The notes: generated by a model not told the origin, from the sequence alone. A stretch of DNA of 64,000 bases from Viola odorata (GCA_963691705.1 OY829537.1:76839352-76903351); one strand, 5' to 3'. Shown: positions 46,425 through 59,363, counted from the stretch's first letter. Made by a program: numbers and translations.

Positions 46425-46925
46425 ACTCAGCATTTTATTCTCGTATGCGTAAAATCAATCATTTTTCGCATGCAATCAACTCAGCATTTAATTTTCGTAT
46501 GCGTTAAATCCATCATTTTTCGCATGCAATCAACTCGGCATTTAATTTCCGTATGCTTAAAATCCATCATTTTTCGCATGCAATCAACCTCGCGTTTAAA
46601 TTCTCACATGCTTAAAATCCATCATTTTTCGCATGAAATCAACTAGCATTTTAATTCTCACATGCTTAAAATCCATCATTTTTCGCATGAAATCAACTAG
46701 CGTTTTAATTCTCACATGCTTAAAATCCATCATTTTTCGCATGCAATCAACAGCATTTAAATTCTCACATACGAAAAATCCATCATTTTTCGTATGTAAT
46801 CACCTAGCAATAAATTCTCGTATGCTTAAAATCCATCATTTTTCGCATACAACCAAACTCAGCATCTTATTTCCATATGCGTAGAATCCATCATTTTACG
46901 TGTGCAATCGACTGTCATTTAAATT
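46425..46925. repeat. Tandem array in solo LTR copy 2 matching the copy 1 array
   Basis: About nine units contain 'aaatccatcatttttcgcat' followed by 'caatcaact'. This is the reverse complement of the 54-bp units at 17334-17968. Spacing is about 54-57 bp. Confidence 0.75.
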
Positions 46926-47736
46926 TTCGCACTCATAAAATTGCCTAGTTATTTCTCAAGCTATCACTAACACTCTCGTTTTGTAGGTTAATTTCAAGCT
47001 TCGCTCGAAAGTACGCCTCACAAGTCCTTTTTATTTATTCGATGCTTTTCGCAAATATCAACTGCATGCATGATATATAGAACTGCTAGAATTAAAATCA
47101 ACCCACATGAACAACGTGTTTAAAGAGTTGCTTAAAATGCCATGTTCATATGATTTTAAATTCTCGCTTGTATTTACTGCATGTACATGGGGACTTTCGA
47201 TCCCACAACAAACTATCGTTTTAAATCCATCATTTAAAATGGTATTCTGTTAGAAATCCATGTAGGATCACGTAGTAATTAAGTTAATCATGCATGGCCC
47301 GATGATGAAAAAAGAGGGCGCTCATTCAGTCTTACGGAAAATTCAGTCCCATCACGATCATAATAAAGACTAAAGTGACGATTCCTCTGAGGGCCCCCTT
47401 TTTCAAAACGCATTTCTCAAACACCTTTTTAAACACCTCTCTCATCAACCGGTAACCGTTTTCGGATGTGTCTCGGGTGCCTAACACCTTCCCGAGACCA
47501 TAACACGACCCCGAACCTTTGTCTGGGGTCCAGACCCCTTTTTTTTTTATGCCTTTAGTTTTTTTACTTATTATATTTCCTATGCCATGACGATTAGGGT
47601 TCCCTAAGCCTAGCAACCAAATTAGGGTGGCGACTTCATTGCATGCTGCGAGGCGTCCTTTTACGCCGAGCATCTGAAGGTCCCAAATTTCATTGCACAC
47701 TCGCGAATTTTTAATTTTCGGGGGCGCGACAGAGCT

Positions 47737-48475
47737 CAAATAAGCATACCCGGCAGTCTGGTCGACTAATTGATCGATTCGAGGGAGCGGGTAGTAGTCC
47801 TTGGGGCAGGCATCGTTTAGATCAGTGAAATCGATGCACATACGCCACTCTCCGTTGGGCTTTGGAACTAGGACATGATTAGCCAGCCAAGTCGGGTATT
47901 GGACTTCTCGGATGAAACCTACGTCTAGGAGTTTCGACACCTCCTTGTCAATGGCCGTTGCTTTTTCTATAGAAAATGCTTGTCATTTCTGCTGGACTGG
48001 TTTGACGCTTGGATCGACATTAAGCCGATGCTCTGCTACCTCTCTTGAGATTCCAGGCGAATTCTCCTTTGTACTTATTCAGCAATTGGGCTACCTGTAT
48101 GTTCTCTTCCGGGCTTAGCTTTTCGCTAACTAGAAAGTTTGCTCCACTGATCCCATTAACGGGAACGGGTATCATCTTGTCCATCGGCTGGGTACATTTT
48201 TCATCTTTTTGCTAGAAGGGGTCTGTTGTGACACACACATATCTGTCGCAACTCTTTTGCGTCATGAGTAGATAACATTCGGCTGCCAATTTCTGATCAC
48301 CCTTAACTGAGACCACGCCATCCCAAGAGGGATACTTCAACCTCAAGTGTTTTTGCGATATTGCTACACCAAAACGATTGAGAAACGGTCGCCCAAGTAT
48401 AGCGTTATAGGGCAATGAGAGGTCTACAACTAAAAACAACAACTCTTCTTATCTCTTGGACGTGTCTTCTCTGAA
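47737..48475 (-). pseudogene. pol: Element B protease end and RT start
   Basis: The protease flap (AILGRPFLNRFGVAISQKHL) is at 48442-48212 with stops on both sides. The RT start is at 47940-47737 (FIREVQYPTWLAN, NGEWRMCIDFTDLNDACPKD, QTAGYAYLSS). Between them, near 48060, about 17 nt are missing around the A1 motif FAWKHADMPGISRE. The RT frame is then cut by the solo LTR. All pieces align with A1 pol. Confidence 0.85.
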
Positions 48476-50753
48476 TTAGGTGGGCAACAAGGTGACTCCG
48501 ATTACTGGGATAGGAACCCCGTCCACCCCAATTATCGGCTTCTTGCAAGGCGTCAACTCGTCAGTGGGACGCTTCATGAGGTTGTAGGCCTCCAATGAAA
48601 ATAAATTTACCGCACTGCCGTTATCGATGATGGTTCGTCTAACCCCATGATTGCTGATGACGCGTGTGACCACTAGAGCATCATTGTGCGGGAAAATGAC
48701 GTCTTTCTTGTCTTCCTCTGAGAAGGATAACACCATGCGATCTAAAACACTTATCGCATCATTTTTAATTAGTGTGTCTCCCCGTTTCTGCTTTTCCCCT
48801 GTGGTGGGCGTTAACTGCACAGGCTCGTCAAGATACGGGGCGCCCCCAGCTATAATGTTGATGATAGGGATGTCTTTATCGTGAATTGTTAACGTTTCCT
48901 TTATCCTCCCACTAGGGTTGGGGTCATTCCCTGGGGTGTGAGGAGGCACTTGTTTGTTATCTGATGCCCTATTTATCGGGTTATTCCTAGCTTCTTCTCT
49001 TGCATTGGTAGCGAATTCTCCAAGGTAGCCTTCTTCTACTAAACATTCTATTGCCCACTTCAATTCTCTACACACATCGGTGGAGTGTCCCTTGACTTTA
49101 TGCAACTTGCAAAAGGCATTTTCTCTTTCTCCCATAATTACCGCCGGTTTCACAGGGGCTGGGTAGTGGATAGGTAGATTCTGCTGTTGAACAATCGCTA
49201 AAATTTCTGCCCTCGGTAGTATGAGGGAAGGAAGATCAGGGTCGTATATTCGACCTTTGGGTGGGTCTGCCAGCTGCTGAGTGGGGAAGTTGCTGGATCT
49301 TCCCTTTGGAAAGTTACCCCTTTGTCGGTTCGAGGCTCTAGGGATGTGATCTTTCCGCTGGGCGTAATCATCAATTGAGCGATCATCAGAGGCGGCGCTG
49401 ATAGGTGCATTGGGAGCATGGGGCGCGTTTTGTGGCACATTTTGGGTTCTGTCCCTATTTTCTTCCTCTTCCATCCTTGCGTAATTATGGGCTTTCAGCC
49501 TCAACGCATCTAAAGTTATCTGGGGGTCTACCATTAATGTGTCCTATAACTTTCCATAACAACAGTTTTACTTCAGGGCTTCCACAGCGAAATCAATGGT
49601 AACTCCTGGTGTTAACGACATTTCCATATCAAAATGACTAAGAAAATCTTTCAAGGACTCCTGAGGTTTTCTGTGTATATCGAACAAAGTTGCAGCGGAC
49701 TTTTTGATTGGAACGGTTGTGCTGAACCGACTTCTAAACTTAGATTCCAGTTGCGAGAAACTATCAATTGACCCGGTTGGGAGTCCCTCAAACCAAAGAC
49801 GCGCGACTCCTGATAGTGTCATGACAAATATTTGGCACAAGGCCGCGTCACTGTGAGTTTGGAACTGCACGAAATCTTTCACCTTGTTAAGGTGGGAGAT
49901 GGGGTCCCTTTGTGCCGTCATATGACTCCGTAGGGAGTTTCACGTGCCGACTGACTCTGTGATGCCTAATACGATAGCTGAATGAGTGACCAGGGTTGTC
50001 ATCATAGATTCCATGAGGTTGGCGAGGAGGAGAAGCTTCTAAATGACGCATCAGTCCTTGCGGATCGGGCGCGTGATGTCGCCTGGGGGACGGGCTGCGA
50101 CTTCTTAGTGAGCGAGTCCAATATCTCCTGCTACTCGACCTTTCGTTGCATCTGGGGGACACATCTCTGACCACTTCATCTCACCTCCCACCCCAACGAT
50201 CTTTATATTGATCCTACCATTGTTCCTCTTGGGATGTGGAGATCTCCTGCAAGTGTCGCACTTAAGATTCTAGCCATCCATGAGCGGGTTGTGTGAAGTT
50301 AACAGCGGTCATCACTGTAGACAGAGTCATTGGGAGGCTCCCCTGTCGTAGAGGTGATAACGGCCGATCAGCGACAATAGAAGGGGTGAATGTCAAGTGA
50401 GAGGGGATAACAATTCCAGAGGCACTTGGAGTTGATCCGATGGCTAACGTGGTTAATTGGTACACCTGAGCGCGCAGAGCCAGCAAAGAGTTCGCCAGAA
50501 AATTATTTGTACTATCCATTACAGATCCCATCGGTGGGGGAGTAGAGAAACTAGATCCTACCATCTAGGAAGATGGAGCACTCATCTGGGGGAATGATCC
50601 CGTTGTTAGCCCAAAGGGGAACTCCCTTCGCCCCGAAGGAGTTCCTTGTGTTACGATAGAAATGTCGACAGAAGTAGAGGGAAAAAGTTCTCTGCGCGGA
50701 ACGAAAAGAATGCCATGAGGCTGAGAAGGTGTAGATTCTGAACCAGAAGCCAT
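48476..50753 (-). pseudogene. gag: Element B gag and protease active site
   Basis: It starts at 50753 (MASGSESTPSQPHG). Stops occur near 50565 and 50262, and a frameshift near 49900. The gag core is at 49921-49568 (HLNKVKDFVQFQTHSD, LWFEGLPTGSIDSF). The variant zinc knuckle CKLHKVKGHSTDVC and the protease DNGSAVNLFS lie in the 49534-48476 frame. The N-terminal part and the Arg/Ser-rich part are in the same frame here, unlike in A1. Confidence 0.85.
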
Positions 50754-50820
50754 GATCCTTCAATCTCCAGAAGAGACAGAGCTTGGCTATTAAGGACGCT
50801 CACTTAATGAAACCAAAGCT

Positions 50821-50838
50821 CTCAATGAAAGCACCAAT
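50821..50838 (-). other. Primer-binding-site candidate of element B
   Basis: The minus strand reads TGGTGCTTTCATTGAGAG three bases inside the 5' LTR. It differs from A1 by one base. Confidence 0.6.
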
Positions 50839-50841
50839 TTG

Positions 50842-51343
50842 ATAAGATTCAGACTTCTGAAGAAGGGTGGGTGAGGAAAATGGCTGCTCGGGATCGCTGT
50901 GCTCGACGTCTGGTGTACCTGCGAAGCGTCGGAGGGGGTCTCTAGGGTAAACACTCTGATGCTTAAGTTAGTAAGAGAAGTGAGAATGGCAGGGTTTTGG
51001 CCAGCAATCTTAGGCTTACCTTTTCTTCTTGATCTTTGTGGTATTTATAGGCAGAAAATGGGTGTTATCTTGAGTACCCCCGTTATCTAGAGGTAATAAC
51101 GCGGTTGGTGACAACTTGAACCTTCCGTTAACGTCACGTGCCTTCCTGGGATGGGATAACGTCATGTTAGATGAGAACCCCCCCCCCCCCCCCCCCCCCC
51201 ACGCTGATGTCGACCATCCCAGGATCCTTGGTAAAAAAACGGGACGACCGATACTATGGATTAGCCTAACCGCTATAGTTTTCTAGTCCTCAAGACAGGG
51301 TCAAAGGACGATAACGCCCTCAAAGTCTCATTTATAGTTATCA
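50842..51343 (-). mobile_element. 5' LTR of element B
   Basis: 502 bp with TGATAA...TTATCA ends. TATA on the minus strand at 51042-51050. A C-run of more than 20 (about 51178-51200) lies inside the 11-bp inverted repeat 51144-51154/51214-51224. The right flank ATTAC (51344-51348) matches the left flank of the 3' LTR at 13749-13753. Confidence 0.93.
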
Positions 51344-51348
51344 ATTAC

Positions 51349-52909
51349 AATCTATCAATATATACTATTATTGCATGTATGTCATGTATAATTTTTTTGC
51401 TAGTAACCTTATGATTAAGTGTTAGTATTCACTTAAGTTGCAGAACATTTGTGCATTAAATTAACAATTTAAGGATATTCTTTTAGGCTAAATGATTGAA
51501 GAATGATAAAATTTCATATATGAAACGAAAATAAGCTTTTAAGTGAACTGATATTTAATCATATGATTTATTTATATTTTGAAAAAATAATACTTAGTCA
51601 TATTAATTAGATTTTTAATTATAAAATATTTACTACTTATTAGATAAGTCTCACAATAGAATATTTGATGATAAAAATATAATTTATTTATATTTTGAAA
51701 AAAAATACTTAGTCATATTAATTAGATTTTTAATTATAAAATATTTACTATTTATTAGATAAGTGTCACAATAGAATATTGTACTTAATCTCTTTACAAA
51801 TATAGTTATCTAAAAATATTATAGTCAAATAATAAAAAATATTAAAAAATATTTTTGTTAATTTATATTTCATTATTTATATGAACATAAAAAAAATGTC
51901 ATTAATAATTACTTTTTTCTTATAAGAGTTCTAAAAAAAAATTTTTTTTTAAAAGCCAAGAGGAGATGTTAAGTAATAAAAAAGGATGAATCAAACTTAT
52001 TATGTAATAGAGATGAGAAAGGAGCACAATTTATTAAATTTATATGTTAATAATTTAAATAAACTAATGTGTTATATTAGTTAAGTAATAATATATAAAT
52101 TTATGTTAAATACAAAATAAATAAATAATTAAGTAATATACAAAATAAATAAGTAAAATGCGATGAACATACGACTATTTGTAAATATATAGAGCTCAAA
52201 AATTGGATATAAAAAAAATAAATCACCTCAATCGGACACTCAAACATATATTTATGGCCGGTCAAAATTTATGTTAAATAAAAAATGATTTTCGCAAATT
52301 ATTAAAATAATATTTGCTATAAAATTTTCATCGAAATGGTAATAAAATAACATTTGCGACGGTATATTAGTGTCAAACATACATTTAAATTAAATTATTG
52401 TCACTAAAGTATATATAAAAGACTAAAATTAATTTGAAATTAACGTTTGAATTGTATTATTTTTAGAAAATATAGCTGAAACTCATTTTTTTATTGTTAA
52501 AAATGATATTTTTATATAATATATATTTCATGCAGTTGTCTTATAATCTTTAATTTTCTCGTCTCAAAAGATTGATGTGTGTCAATTTCTAATGAACGTT
52601 CATTTTTAGAGAGAAAAAAGAGTACAAAAAGGTGTTGGAAGCCATAATTGTTTACAAAGCAGAACACATTCAATAAAGGAAAGAAAGAAAAAGTAGCTCT
52701 ATATTAATTCACCCAATACTAAATCATAACTCCACATTCTAAGCAATATCTTTAAATAATTGAATAGTATAACGAGAAAAAGGAAAAGAGAATCATTTTG
52801 GAAAATGCATAGTAACCTACTTATCTATTTATCAAGTCCTAATTTGTACCAAAAACATCTCTTCCAGACCAGTATCATTGTTTTATATCTACTACTACCT
52901 TCCCTAAAC
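51349..52909. other. AT-rich host DNA downstream of the channel gene
   Basis: No gene is seen. It holds a direct repeat of about 100 bp (51568-51668 and 51682-51782, 114 bp apart) containing 'tacttagtcatattaatta'. The part nearest 52909 should include the channel gene's 3' untranslated region. Confidence 0.5.
51568..51782. repeat. Two-unit direct repeat of about 114 bp
   Basis: Both units share 'tttatttatattttgaaaaa', 'ttagtcatattaattaga' and 'attagataagt...cacaatagaatatt' with only a few differences. Confidence 0.75.
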
Positions 52910-55900
52910 TCAACTGGTCCAATTTGCAGGAAGGCGGTCCGATGTCATGGTGGGGAAGGCGCGAACATTGATCTCAAGAGGAAGTAAACGGTATTGAATA
53001 TCAAGCTCCTTGAATATTTTAGCCATCTCTTCAAGTAACAGAGATCTTCTAACAAAACGCTCCCCCATATCCTGGTGGTTCATTCTATGAGTTAACCATA
53101 TAGCTATCCGCACCCTCATTAGGTCTTCAAAATCCCTAAATATAATCATAGGAGAAGGATACCAGTGCTCCGACTTGTTCTCAATATAACTGCGGGCAAA
53201 ACAAGAAAACACCAAAATTTTTAGCCTATACTATCAATTCAAGGGAAAATAAGGTTTGAAAGCAATGGATGTGCATGTCTATGTTGAGAATAATTCCATT
53301 TAATAGACACTTTTCAAACAAAAAATTGATGGTTTTGAAAGATCAAAGATTCTTGTGGACCGCACACTCTGCGCGCAATTGCATTCATGTAAATTTCCTG
53401 CTTTCTATCCCAAGCTCAAAATTTAATGATAAAAGTTTCTACTTTCTAGCAGCCTAATGACAGGAATTCTCATGATACATTTTCTAGACATTGAAAATAT
53501 TCTGATGAAAATTATGAGCTTTATCCGCACTAGACAACTCTGGCTTGTAGGGTTACAACAAGAGCATAATATTTCAGGTTAGATGGAACAAAATGTTGTT
53601 TGGTCGAATAAAGTGGGAGCAAATACATGGCAGAAAAGCATGGAAGTGAAAAGGTACGTGTGAAGAATCATTTTGGGCATACCTTGTTATTCTCTGTTTG
53701 ATGAGTGCAATCTTTTCTGCAGGAGTGGCCATATGAATCATGAACTCAATTGCATCACCCATATCTGGGCTGCGGTAGTAGTTACTGATGGCTTTGGTAG
53801 CAAGAACACTGTTACTGATTATAACCTTCTGGTTGTCAAACCTTAGAAAAACTGTTGTTAGTATGTTCATCTCTTCGACTATCATCTGGAATTCATTAGA
53901 AATCAAGTTAGGTTATAATATGCACTACAAAAGAGCCATTATGGCTAAGGCACTAAACTACGAACACATGCCTGATATGTAAGTTTGCACACCTGAACTC
54001 CATCAATTTCACAACGATCACCCACGTCAAAAGGATGAATAACAAACAAGAAAATAACAGCCTCAAACACAGTCTTGCACGTATTTCCAAATATGAAGGC
54101 CACTACAACGAGTTGGGAACTCATGAAAAGGAGGAATTTTGTTGTGGCAATTCCTAGGATAAGAAGCCACACAATCACAATAAGGATCCCGACTAGAACA
54201 TTCACCATATGATGCAGTTTGTCCACAGCAGTCTTTGTATCATTGAGTGTTAAACCAAGTGCTCTCCTTTCTCTAAAAGCATTAACCTGAAACAATCAAA
54301 TAACCTCAATAAAAATCAAAGATAAACCAAGTCAAAATCACAAGAAAGCAGTGCCTCGTGCAGCATGATACATTGTAACGTGCCAAAGTTTGGAAAACTA
54401 TACTCTAATTCAAGATGTGGCTTTAATTCTGTTAATAGCAATAATGCTCCAAAACTGAACAATCAAAAGTATCCAAAAATAGATTCCTTATTTGCATGTT
54501 TATGTGGCAAGATATTACAGACTGATGGTATAGTGATTCAACTTCTGTCAAAACTCTCTTTCCATTCCATCAATCTGAAACCTAGGTAGAGCACAAGAAC
54601 CCGGTGCTCATGAAATTTATCACGCATCCTAGACGTCTTAATAGCCTGTATTATGATTCCACAACCATAGAAGGGAAAACACTAAAATCCAGGCAATCTT
54701 TGCAGTCAATAATTCTTACCACCCAGTTCTTCAAACATTTCTTGCTGATTTTCTTGCTTTCAGGTGCTCCTTCAAAGAGGCTCATGGTTTTTTCAGCCTC
54801 CTCTTCTGCCATGAACCGCATGATGTCCTCAAAGTAGATATACCTGGACAGAAAAAGGGTAGTTACAATGCATCAAAATAGTGAGCAAAGACACTATTAC
54901 TAGGAAAACCATGGTCCATTTATTAATCAATAGGTGAATGATGGGAACTGAACCCATTACTAGGAAAAACACAAAAGGAATATCCATTACACTGCAAAAA
55001 CAACCTACCATTAACTAGATTAAAGGAAAGGTACCATAATATTTGGTTACCCCATGAGCTTGGGGTATTCACTTCAAGCCATGAAGTAACTTAACAAATG
55101 ACTTGAGACAAATAAAGACGTACCGAGATCCTAGCCTAGCCACATTCTGGAATATCTTCCTTGCTGCTACCTTTGCTTCATATTCACTTTTAATCTTTCT
55201 ATCAGAATCATCTTCTGTGACATTTGAATTTTGTACTTGCTCATCCAGCGTGGATAAAGCACCATGACTAATTATATTCATGAGCCTCTTCATATTCCAG
55301 GCAGAAACATTCTTAGGATTCAATCTATGCAACTGTTCAAGTGTTATCCCCTCCTCATTCCCATCATCAGACTTGCTGGAAAGAACATGAGAAAGCCTAG
55401 GGGTACCAATTCGAGGACTCTTCTGCAACCCACCACTCCCACCTATCACCCTATTTATTTGTGGCGATGGACATGTAGCAGCCTTCAGCTCTGGAGGCAA
55501 AGAAACACCTGCATTTTGTAATTTCTGTACCTCCACAGCAAGTCTTTCCTCCTCTTCTTCCTTCCTTTTTATTTCAATCACTGGGGGGCCAGAAAGTATT
55601 TCAATCACATACTGATTAAACAATGACTCCTGGATTCGATCAAAGTAAGTACTTACATGAAAAGAAGATGCAAGCACCTTAACTACGAGGGTCTTCACTA
55701 GCCACAACAATGTGCCCACCACCAAACATACCAAAATCTTAGTGACATACTGAAGTGTTGAAGTCCTAGTTTCCCTCTGAACTTTCTTATCGAACAAAAA
55801 ATGCCAAGCAATCAAAACAAATCCCACCCATAAACAATTCTGCACAGGCTTACGAATCCCATACACAAAATACAAAACCCGTTTTCGCAAAATAAAATTC

Positions 55901-56835
55901 CTCTCAATAAAGAAAACAACAACCCTGATTACCCAACCAGAAACCAACCTTCCACATATCAAAACCAAAACCATAACCTCCCATTTCCACAACCTTAATT
56001 TCCACAAACTTTTATTCCTAAAATATGGAATTGCAGGACTACAAGCTAAAGCAGCAATGATCACAATGAAACTCACCCATTCAAGTAAAGTCCATATATC
56101 AAGCTTATCCTTCTTAAACTCTTCAGGCAGATCCTCTTCCCAAAAAGGATCATCTTCCTCTTCCTCAACAACATTCCCTTTCCCTATAACAGACTTCAAC
56201 TGGTCTGACCTTCCTCCGACGGGCATTCTCCCCGATTTCTCTGAAGGTGGGTCCATCAGTCTAGATTTAGTCCTCTCCTTCAACAAAGTCGACTTCCTCT
56301 TGTAATTAAACGAAAATTTGTGCGAAAGCGATCCTTCATCAGCATCACCATTAGAACCCCTGTTCGGTGAAGAATCTTTCTCCAGCGGCCTCCTCTTCCT
56401 CACGGACTCACCCGACCCCGGAGGGTTCGGCTCTAACGAGACCTGGTTGGTGTTAGTGGTCGGCGAATCGGTAACTGAAGTCATGTTCCTGTGAACAACG
56501 AAACCGTCGTTTTGCAGCTCCGCCATCTCCAAGTCCATATCCAAACAAAACTCACCTGAAGCTTTCTGCTTGTGCAGAAACTGACTGATGAGCTTGGACG
56601 GCGGATCATCTTTCCGACCGCCGTCTGCGGCTATACTACTAGTACTCCCACTGTTAAATTCGAATCTGTCACAGCCATTGTCTCGAACGCCTTGTCGTCT
56701 CGCTCTACTCTCTGCATCACCAACAAAATCGTAGCTTGATTCTCTCCAAAATTTAGAAGCCGGCCCAACTCCACCATCATCCGTACCGTCCATCTTCAGC
56801 ACCACCTCATTCTGGTCGTTGGAGTTAATGGTCAT
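52910..56835 (-). CDS. MSL: Mechanosensitive ion channel, MscS-like (MSL6/8/10-type), plasma membrane
   Basis: Five coding exons on the minus strand: 56835-55124, 54843-54720, 54286-53993, 53885-53683 and 53189-52910. All junctions are GT/AG and join in frame to 870 aa. The start is supported by an in-frame TAG two codons upstream. Residues 1-245 are a charged cytosolic N-terminus with the class motif PPSKLISQFLHKQKASGE (78-95). Four hydrophobic segments lie at about 246-267, 285-305, 332-348 and 366-388, then a cytosolic loop. TM5 is at about 640-660 and the pore helix with MscS domain at about 668-760 (FIFGNTCKTVFEAVIFLFVI, HPFDVGDRCEIDGVQ). Plant MSL proteins of this class are stretch-activated anion-preferring channels. 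I see no damage. The exact paralogue cannot be set without a tree. Confidence 0.95.
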
Positions 56836-58834
56836 CTTCTATGCGGAATCTAGACAAAAACCTTAAAAGGGTCCTTACAAGAAGCAAGAAAATGAATAAA
56901 AAAGTGATATTTTTTAGAATGTAGCGGTGTTTCGAAAGTTGGAAAATGTGAATAGAAAACGAAAACAGCAACTGGGTTTTCTTCTTTTTTAATTCCTCTC
57001 TCTTGGAATCCTGTCAGAACAGAGGAGCTCAATGTGGATGCGTGTAACAAAGATGTGATTAAACAACTATTATATGAAACATTTTAGCTTCCAGAGAAGA
57101 TATGGAAGATGAGTAGTGCACTAATTACGGCTGGTATTTGAATTTTTGCAGCTGCAAATAATAGAGGAAGGAGAAAGAGGTTTTTCTATGTTCTATAGTG
57201 ACTGACTAGTGAGGAAGAGAAACGAAGAAGAAACAGAGGTAACAGGTGGCGCATTGAAGCTTTAAAAGAGATTATATTTTTCCTATTATCGATAACGCCC
57301 TTTTTAGTTCTTTGTTTGTGTAAAAATAATAATTAGAATTAATTCTCACATTTAATATTAGCTAAAATTGATCCTCATTTTTATAAAATTGGCTGAAATT
57401 AGTCTATTTCAATAAATTAAAATAGTTTTTATTTTTTAAAAATTCCAAAAATTGTCCTAATGAATTAATATCCAATGTGGCAACATGAAATGGTGATCTC
57501 TTACCACTTGTGTGGGCCCCACATGGACACGTCAGCCCATTGGGCCACGCCAGCTCATCACCAACACCCTGCCTCATTTTTCTTATCCACCAAAATCCAT
57601 AAAAAAAATCACATAAGATTTGTAAGAAATATCTGGTACGTACAAGAAAACCAAAATTAAACACAGAAGTCTATAATAACATTTCATTTTCATCAACACT
57701 CACATCTTAATTTCACAATAACAATCTGTTCGAATCTTTTCTAATTAATCATAATTTCTTTTTATAGGGGTCAAATACAATCTCGTCTATTTTTTGTTAA
57801 GTTTTATGAACAAATAGAATGTAAATTGCAATTCACTTACATTGCCCGAATATTAAACTAGTATTTATTCTCTTCGCTCTAAAATAAATTACGTCCTAAT
57901 ATTTTCTTATTTTTAAAAAAATATGATTTTCGTAATTTTTAATATATTAAAGAATTAAAATTAATATTGATTGGGCGTGATTAAAAAAGAGATCAAAAAC
58001 AATTAACTAAAAACATATTAAAAATAATAATCAATTATTATTTTAATTATAGTGAAAATAAATTAATAATTATTTTTTAAAAGAAAAAGGGAGTACATAA
58101 TATAAAAACATAACGACGTATTTTAATGTGACACGATCCATACAATCATGAAGAGCATATAATACAAAACGGAATTGACAATAGATAGGGAGGGGAACAC
58201 TGAATGTCATGCACGTAAAATGTAATGTATGGGCGAAAAGATGACACACAAGCCCACGACAGGTAGATGGTGGGGTTGGCCAGTTATTACGATGCCTTGT
58301 AGCTAAGTGACCGACCAACCTCAATTCATGCAGTTCGTTCTCCTGTCACTTTCGTAGGCACACCTTGTCTATTAACAGTATTGGATACGATGTGTGGTGT
58401 GATCCAGTGCAACCAAAGCACGTGAGCGAGCCATCTTTCCGTGTTTTTCTAATTTGTGGTCAAGTAAAACCTGTAACGCATGGAGTCATGGACATCAATA
58501 TTATTAATCTCATCTTGGACCGGTTAATATAACCGATATATTTAATTATAATACCAAAGATAGATATTTTTTTGTTTTGTTTTATCCTAATTTAAATCTC
58601 AGTTTATACTAATTATACTGAGAAATACCATTTCATTTTATCTCAGTGGTAAAAAAATAATAAAAAGCGCCTGAAATCCATCTCTCTTAACTCATCATTT
58701 TCTCCCAACTCTCACCACATAAAACCGTCAGTCTTTCACATGGATGATCCAATAAATTTTAATTAAATCAACTAACTAAATAATTATGACTCTTGTGCTA
58801 CCTCTCATTTGAGCTGCAAATTCTTGGTAAATGT
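56836..58834 (-). other. Upstream region of the channel gene
   Basis: This should contain the 5' untranslated region and promoter of the minus-strand channel gene. I cannot point to a certain TATA box. Beyond about 57300 the sequence is AT-rich with no convincing gene. It ends where the A2 LTR begins, about 2.0 kb from the start codon. Confidence 0.5.
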
Positions 58835-59363
58835 TGATAAGATCCGAGACCTCTTCTGAGCGGAACGGCAGCCACAGGTGGTCGTACAGGAGGTGGTCGA
58901 CGTCGAAGGTACCTGCAAAGCGCCGGAGGGGGACTCCGGCGTAGACACTCCGATGCTTAAGTCAGTTCAAGTTTTCAAAGTAGTAGAGTTTCTCCAAGAT
59001 GATCTCGATCTCTCCCCCTGTTTGGTAAGGTGGGGGGTATTTATAGACCGAAATTAGCGATACCTGACAGCGATAGGGGTAGACATCATCTGAAGATATC
59101 GTTTCGAGCGATATCAGGTACGTCATCGCGGGCGATAATCAAGTAAGGCCTATCTGGGGCGATATATTCTCCAGTCTCCTAGGATGGGATGACGCCGTGC
59201 GTATAAAGACGCATGAGATCCCTCCCCCGCTGAAGTCGACCATCCTAGGAAATTTCCGCTGGCCCAGGCGATAGGTTGGCATTTCAGGGAAGCGTATAGA
59301 AACTTGTCCAGGATAGATGCCGTAGCCCCAATGTTGCCGTCAGGAGCATTCCAATTGTTATCA
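58835..59363 (-). mobile_element. 3' LTR of A2
   Basis: 529 bp, TGATAA...TTATCA. Same minus-strand TATA (near 59038-59046) and the 11-bp inverted repeat (59177-59187/59240-59250) around a shorter C-run. Compared with 9491-10011 it differs by an 8-bp length change and a few substitutions. Confidence 0.93.

Larger units (their letters stand above)
43894..47731 (+). mobile_element. Solo LTR, 3.8 kb, same large-LTR family, copy 2
   Basis: It begins TGTTGATACCCGAATTTTGA and ends GGGGCGCGACA, with TSD GAGCT at 43889-43893 and 47732-47736. The TATA box CTATAAATAG is at 44835-44844 on the plus strand, so it is inverted relative to copy 1 at 16427. It interrupts element B RT between SSL and DANSGYHQIP. 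It contains two internal tandem arrays. A reading frame at 47332-47940 is a chimera of LTR end and RT, not a gene. Confidence 0.9.
13754..51343 (-). mobile_element. Tat-lineage retrotransposon B, complete but nested with four insertions
   Basis: LTRs at 13754-14251 and 50842-51343 share TGATAA...TTATCA ends and differ by roughly 30 positions by eye (about 94% identity). The 5-bp sequence ATTAC flanks both outer ends (13749-13753 and 51344-51348), so the two LTRs belong to one insertion 37.6 kb long. Removing four inserts and their TSDs (16427-20063, 21841-35659, 37281-38862, 43894-47736) leaves about 14.7 kb. Its order on the minus strand is 5' LTR, gag, protease, RT, RNase H, second RNase H, integrase, 92-bp repeats, antisense genes orfD, orfC, orfB and orfA, then 3' LTR. 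Every gene in it is broken. Confidence 0.93.

Noticed and set aside
47332..47940. Open frame of about 200 codons
   Set aside because: Chimera of element B RT and the end of solo LTR copy 2, created by the insertion.
53269..54837. Plus-strand short frames over the channel gene introns
   Set aside because: They lie opposite exons or introns of a well-supported minus-strand gene.
58070..58324. Short minus-strand frame upstream of the channel gene
   Set aside because: No similarity or gene signals; AT-rich spacer.
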